Shown here: positions 61,701-64,000 of the stretch, one piece after another | How positions within the stretch are numbered: position 1 is the stretch's first letter | Layout of the letters: the number at the start of each line of letters is the position of its first letter | Origin: Gibbula magus | Taxonomy: Eukaryota; Mollusca; Gastropoda; Trochida; Trochidae | Assembly (NCBI GenBank): GCA_936450465.1 | Contig: OW388289.1 | Location: 72,972,420-73,036,419 of the forward strand | DNA: 64,000 nt | Direction: 5' to 3' | Program-made: the position numbers and the translations under genes | Notes under the pieces: generated by a model | What the model was told of the DNA's origin: nothing | Database searches by the model: none | What the model saw: the letters and a program-made list of their open reading frames with translations, nothing else

Positions 61701-63950
61701 CAAACTACGCACGGATGTACTGAGAGGAAGCCTGTCCCGCTGGATCTGTCACCTGCTCGGCAAGTTCCCTCACAACATGAAACAGAGTCAGCTATTCAGG
61801 TTCTACAATCACCAACTCTCTACTGCTCTGTTCGGGGTTTTTGGGTCCAGTGTGAATTATGAGGTAACGCTGTTATGTATGTATGTATAAAAGATTTGAT
61901 ATATAATGATAGTTTTATTATCTGTTATGAGATATGTGTGTCTAAAATTGCTCGTTTAATACTAAACCACTCGTTTCATAAATATCAGAGGAGAGAGCCG
62001 CCAAAACACATGAAGTTAACCACACGAGGATGATGAAGGGGGCTAACCCCCGAAACATGAAACTATAAACATTCTCCTCCTCCTCCTCGTGTGGTTAACT
62101 TCATGTGTTTTGGTGACTCTCTCCTCTTTAATTTTACCCAACTTCTGATGGTTCCGTCATATCAACCTTCACTGGATCCTCATGCTGTTAGCCCCACCAC
62201 ACATATAATTTTAGACAGGTCGTCAAGCGCCTCACCAAATGTTGTTTCATAAATATGGTATTGAATAGAATGTATTTTAGTATTCTCTATGTATCAATTC
62301 GGTATGTCTCTCCATAATTGTTTGTTTCAGGAGCAGAACTAATAAAAGCATTGATATATCTTCCTGATTGGGGGGAGGGGTTATCGGTGATCTTGACATT
62401 GACTCATTATAAGTATTAGTATCCAGAACTTAAATCAGCACATGAGGTCTTCATGAAACATTTAGTTTATAATTACGAAGATAACATTTTAAGGTGGACT
62501 AGTGGGATATCATACAACATCTTCTAATGACTCTTTGTAAACTACCAAGTGTATAATGAAATTCACAACTGGAGCTTCACTTCGAACAAAACTTGTTTCA
62601 GTTTATTGTGAACCCTCTTCACCAGCTGATCTTGACAGAGCTGCACGGTAATTTAGGGAAATCAAGGGAGACCACTGAGTCTGATGCTGAGAAGGAGAAA
62701 AGAGACAAAAATACCAAAAGATCTGGCTTGTCCCAAAAGAGAAAAAGGTATGGAATATCTGTTGTTTGTTTAGCATGTTTTATCTCAGAAAAATAATTAA
62801 GTCGTCCAAAAATGAAATAAAGAGCACATACTTTCATGATCATTAAATGCATGAAAGGTATCGCAACTTATCTTTGATAAATCTCTGAATGTTTTCACTT
62901 ATTTAAAACTACCAGTTAAATAATAATTGTTTTGTAGAAAATTGACGGATGATGGTGAGGGGACTATGGAGAAGCTGTCCAAGACCTACGGCCTCACAAT
63001 CCAGAAGTTGAGGATGGCCATCATCAATAGAAAGGTAAACTATTTCTTTAGATGATCTGTTACTCTTATATAGGAATTTTACTGAAAAACATTCAATAAA
63101 AAGTTTGTTCATTTCTGAAGCTGTTTATCATTCACTCCTCACAAGTTACTCAAGTTATTTCTTCCCATGAAACCTTTGTTACAAGTGAAGTGCTTTCTTG
63201 GTTAATAACAGAGAATCCTTATAGTTGAAAAGAAGTTTAGTTTTGCAATCAGCGTCTTCGTTTCAAACTGAGGATTCAGTCTTTTTCAATAACCATCAAG
63301 AAAAAAGGAGTTCCTTCACCTTTGTGGTGCTCAAGTATTAATTAACAGACAACCATCACTCGTATGATAAATATTTCTGTGTTCCAGAATGACTACATGA
63401 CATCTCTAAAGGTTTTTCAAATTGAGGATTCAGACTTTTCTCAATAAGCACCAAGAAAAACAGCGTACCTTTGTGATAATAAGACAACCATCACTCATAT
63501 GATAAATATTTCCATGTTCCAGAATGACTACATGACGTCCCTGAAGGTGTCTCAGGTGGTGGTGGAGCTTGCAGCGCGAGGAGTTGTACACTGCGGTCGA
63601 GCCAACAGTCAGGACAGGTACACACAGTACTACCTCCCATTTACGTACATCTACCTAAAAAATATAGCAGTTACACAGTTGTTTCAACATTGTTAATTCT
63701 GAACACTAGTGAAAGAAATATCATCCCACTTTAACTGTGGACAGTATAAAATCTTTCAAAATAATTTTTTGAATATTTGTTTTCAGTGCGTGTGTCCTAC
63801 AGTCGTGGTTGAGTAGACAGCTGCTGCAGCAGTTGTACGATCTGTGGGCCGAGTTCCTGCTCCAGGACAAGACTCACACGTCCGTCTCCAATCTGTGTGC
63901 GGGACTCGCTGTCATTGTCAGATCTATCGGTACTCTCCTTTCACTTCAAG
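55768..63950 (+). CDS. ATR: ATR checkpoint kinase, N-terminal part (13 coding exons, continues past the window)
   Basis: Coding exons: 55809-55852, 56372-56454, 57480-57659, 58036-58206, 58970-59085, 60155-60243, 60891-61005, 61234-61364, 61548-61863, 62602-62747, 62938-63034, 63523-63617, 63787-63950. All junctions are GT-AG and keep phase, giving 582 codons plus one base. Helical, HEAT-like sequence matches remembered ATR N-termini: CRFLDDFFADIDVV near the start, TWFIGRLVRLLARPECSILH, LRFLADLLPISGHP, and VVVELAARGVVHC near the end. A basic QKRKRKL cluster near residue 460 resembles a nuclear signal. ATR, with ATRIP, senses RPA-coated single-stranded DNA and phosphorylates CHK1; this region carries ATRIP binding and HEAT repeats. 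The FAT and kinase domains lie outside. The ATG at 55,809 follows a UTR acceptor (TTTTGTAG, 55,767) and a two-codon uORF. Confidence 0.85.
55776..55784 (+). promoter_or_regulatory. Minimal upstream ORF in the ATR 5' UTR
   Basis: ATG GAC TGA lies 25 bases before the proposed ATR start, downstream of the UTR splice acceptor. A start-stop-like uORF could reduce translation of ATR. A purine is present at -3 (AGAGATGG). Confidence 0.5.
58455..58695 (+). mobile_element. Mutator-like MITE, copy 2, in ATR intron 4
   Basis: Element 58,464-58,686, 223 bp, begins CAACTTCC and ends GGAAGTTG, with long inverted repeats. It is flanked by CAATTACTT (58,455-58,463) and CAGTTACTT (58,687-58,695), a 9-bp duplication with one mismatch. 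It is inverted relative to copy 1 at 3.6 kb. Confidence 0.82.
59105..59966 (+). mobile_element. TA-flanked transposon relic with HIRAN-like ORF, in ATR intron 5
   Basis: Flanked by TA (59,105-06 and 59,965-66), it starts CCGTATTCGCC and ends GATGAATAAGG, an imperfect inverted repeat related to copies A and B. The motif GGGCGTTTATTA and variants recur near both ends (59,133-59,205 and 59,875-59,950) as subterminal direct repeats. A plus-strand ORF lies inside at 59,561-59,953. The 858-bp size and the lack of a transposase suggest a non-autonomous or decayed element. Confidence 0.65.
59561..59953 (+). pseudogene. Transposon-associated HIRAN-like ORF fragment, 130 codons
   Basis: The middle reads VLVGNLPRELSKTFSCFLKH, then a GG-x-I-x-C-x-V-T core, GGLEIPCTLHFTG and a helix RLIARLKTLLQ. 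This order (GxxPRxxS, GGxIxC, GGLEIPCxLxF) is what I remember for a widespread invertebrate transposon ORF with a HIRAN-like fold. The upstream half, with the usual CExEPxNxxD-type start, is missing, and the C-terminus (GRLLGEGVY) is read from the element's subterminal repeats. It is probably not a host gene. Confidence 0.55.
61987..62127 (+). repeat. Long hairpin with hammerhead-like loop, in ATR intron 9
   Basis: Arms of 44 bases (61,987-62,030 and 62,084-62,127) pair with only two mismatches. The 53-base loop starts TGATGA, then GGGGGCTAACCCCC forms a small stem, followed by GAAAC. TGATGA - stem - GAAA is the hammerhead ribozyme core layout, but the expected first C of CTGATGA is A here. 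Hammerhead motifs are known in Penelope-like retroelements. It may be a decayed element. Confidence 0.6.
63261..63549 (+). repeat. Tandem duplication of an ATR splice acceptor and exon start
   Basis: Units 63,261-63,414 and 63,415-63,549 share TTTCAAA(C/T)TGAGGATTCAG, GACAACCATCACTC and the acceptor GTTCCAG followed by AATGACTACATGAC. The second unit holds the real exon 12. The first contains a copy of its first 24 bases (63,388-63,411) followed by GTTTTTC. The units differ by a roughly 20-bp indel. Confidence 0.85.
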
Positions 63951-64000
63951 GTATGTTTTAAGAATTATTTGATATCAACAAAAGGTATGATAAAATGTGC

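Overview
This is a 64 kb window of AT-rich, intron-containing animal nuclear DNA. The gene content (ATR, a RING/B-box TRIM protein, archaemetzincin paralogues), a HIRAN-like transposon ORF of a type I associate with marine invertebrates, and GTCCGTCCGT-type interspersed repeats together suggest a mollusc, most likely a bivalve. That is an inference; nothing in the window fixes the species.

Layout. 0-0.24 kb: probable last coding exon of an unidentified minus-strand gene. 0.25-25 kb: a long gene-poor stretch of intron or intergenic DNA. It holds interspersed repeats, a 224-bp MITE, tandem duplications, a G-quadruplex-prone tract and a candidate minus-strand promoter and first exon near 18.2 kb. 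25.1-35.2 kb: a minus-strand TRIM gene. Its first coding exon (35,203-35,145) is separated by a 7.7-kb intron from two further exons (27,416-27,232 and 26,243-25,150), and the reading phases agree at both junctions, giving 445 aa. 37.8-40.8 kb: short exon-like segments on the minus strand, possibly ends of unrecognised genes. 42.5-54.3 kb: three tandem minus-strand archaemetzincin (archaelysin, M54) genes, each with one coding exon and a splice acceptor about 40 nt before the ATG. The first and second are separated by a 3.9-kb minisatellite of about 55 units of 71 bp, which contains a perfect 15-unit higher-order duplication. 54.4-64 kb: the 5' part of ATR on the plus strand, 13 coding exons and 582 complete codons, running off the right edge. 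ATR is head to head with the third archaemetzincin gene.

The most unusual points are: all three archaemetzincins keep HEXXH and the first zinc-finger cysteines but have Asp where I expect the last Cys of the CXXC pair; their 3' ends are about 96% identical in DNA while the rest has diverged, which suggests gene conversion; the minisatellite carries a clean higher-order repeat; ATR introns hold a HIRAN-like transposon relic, a 9-bp-TSD MITE, a hammerhead-like hairpin and a duplicated splice acceptor with an in-frame 24-nt decoy micro-exon; and two small inverted-repeat transposon families recur across the window.

All gene models were made by reading splice sites and phases by eye. No similarity search was run, and family assignments rest on remembered motifs.
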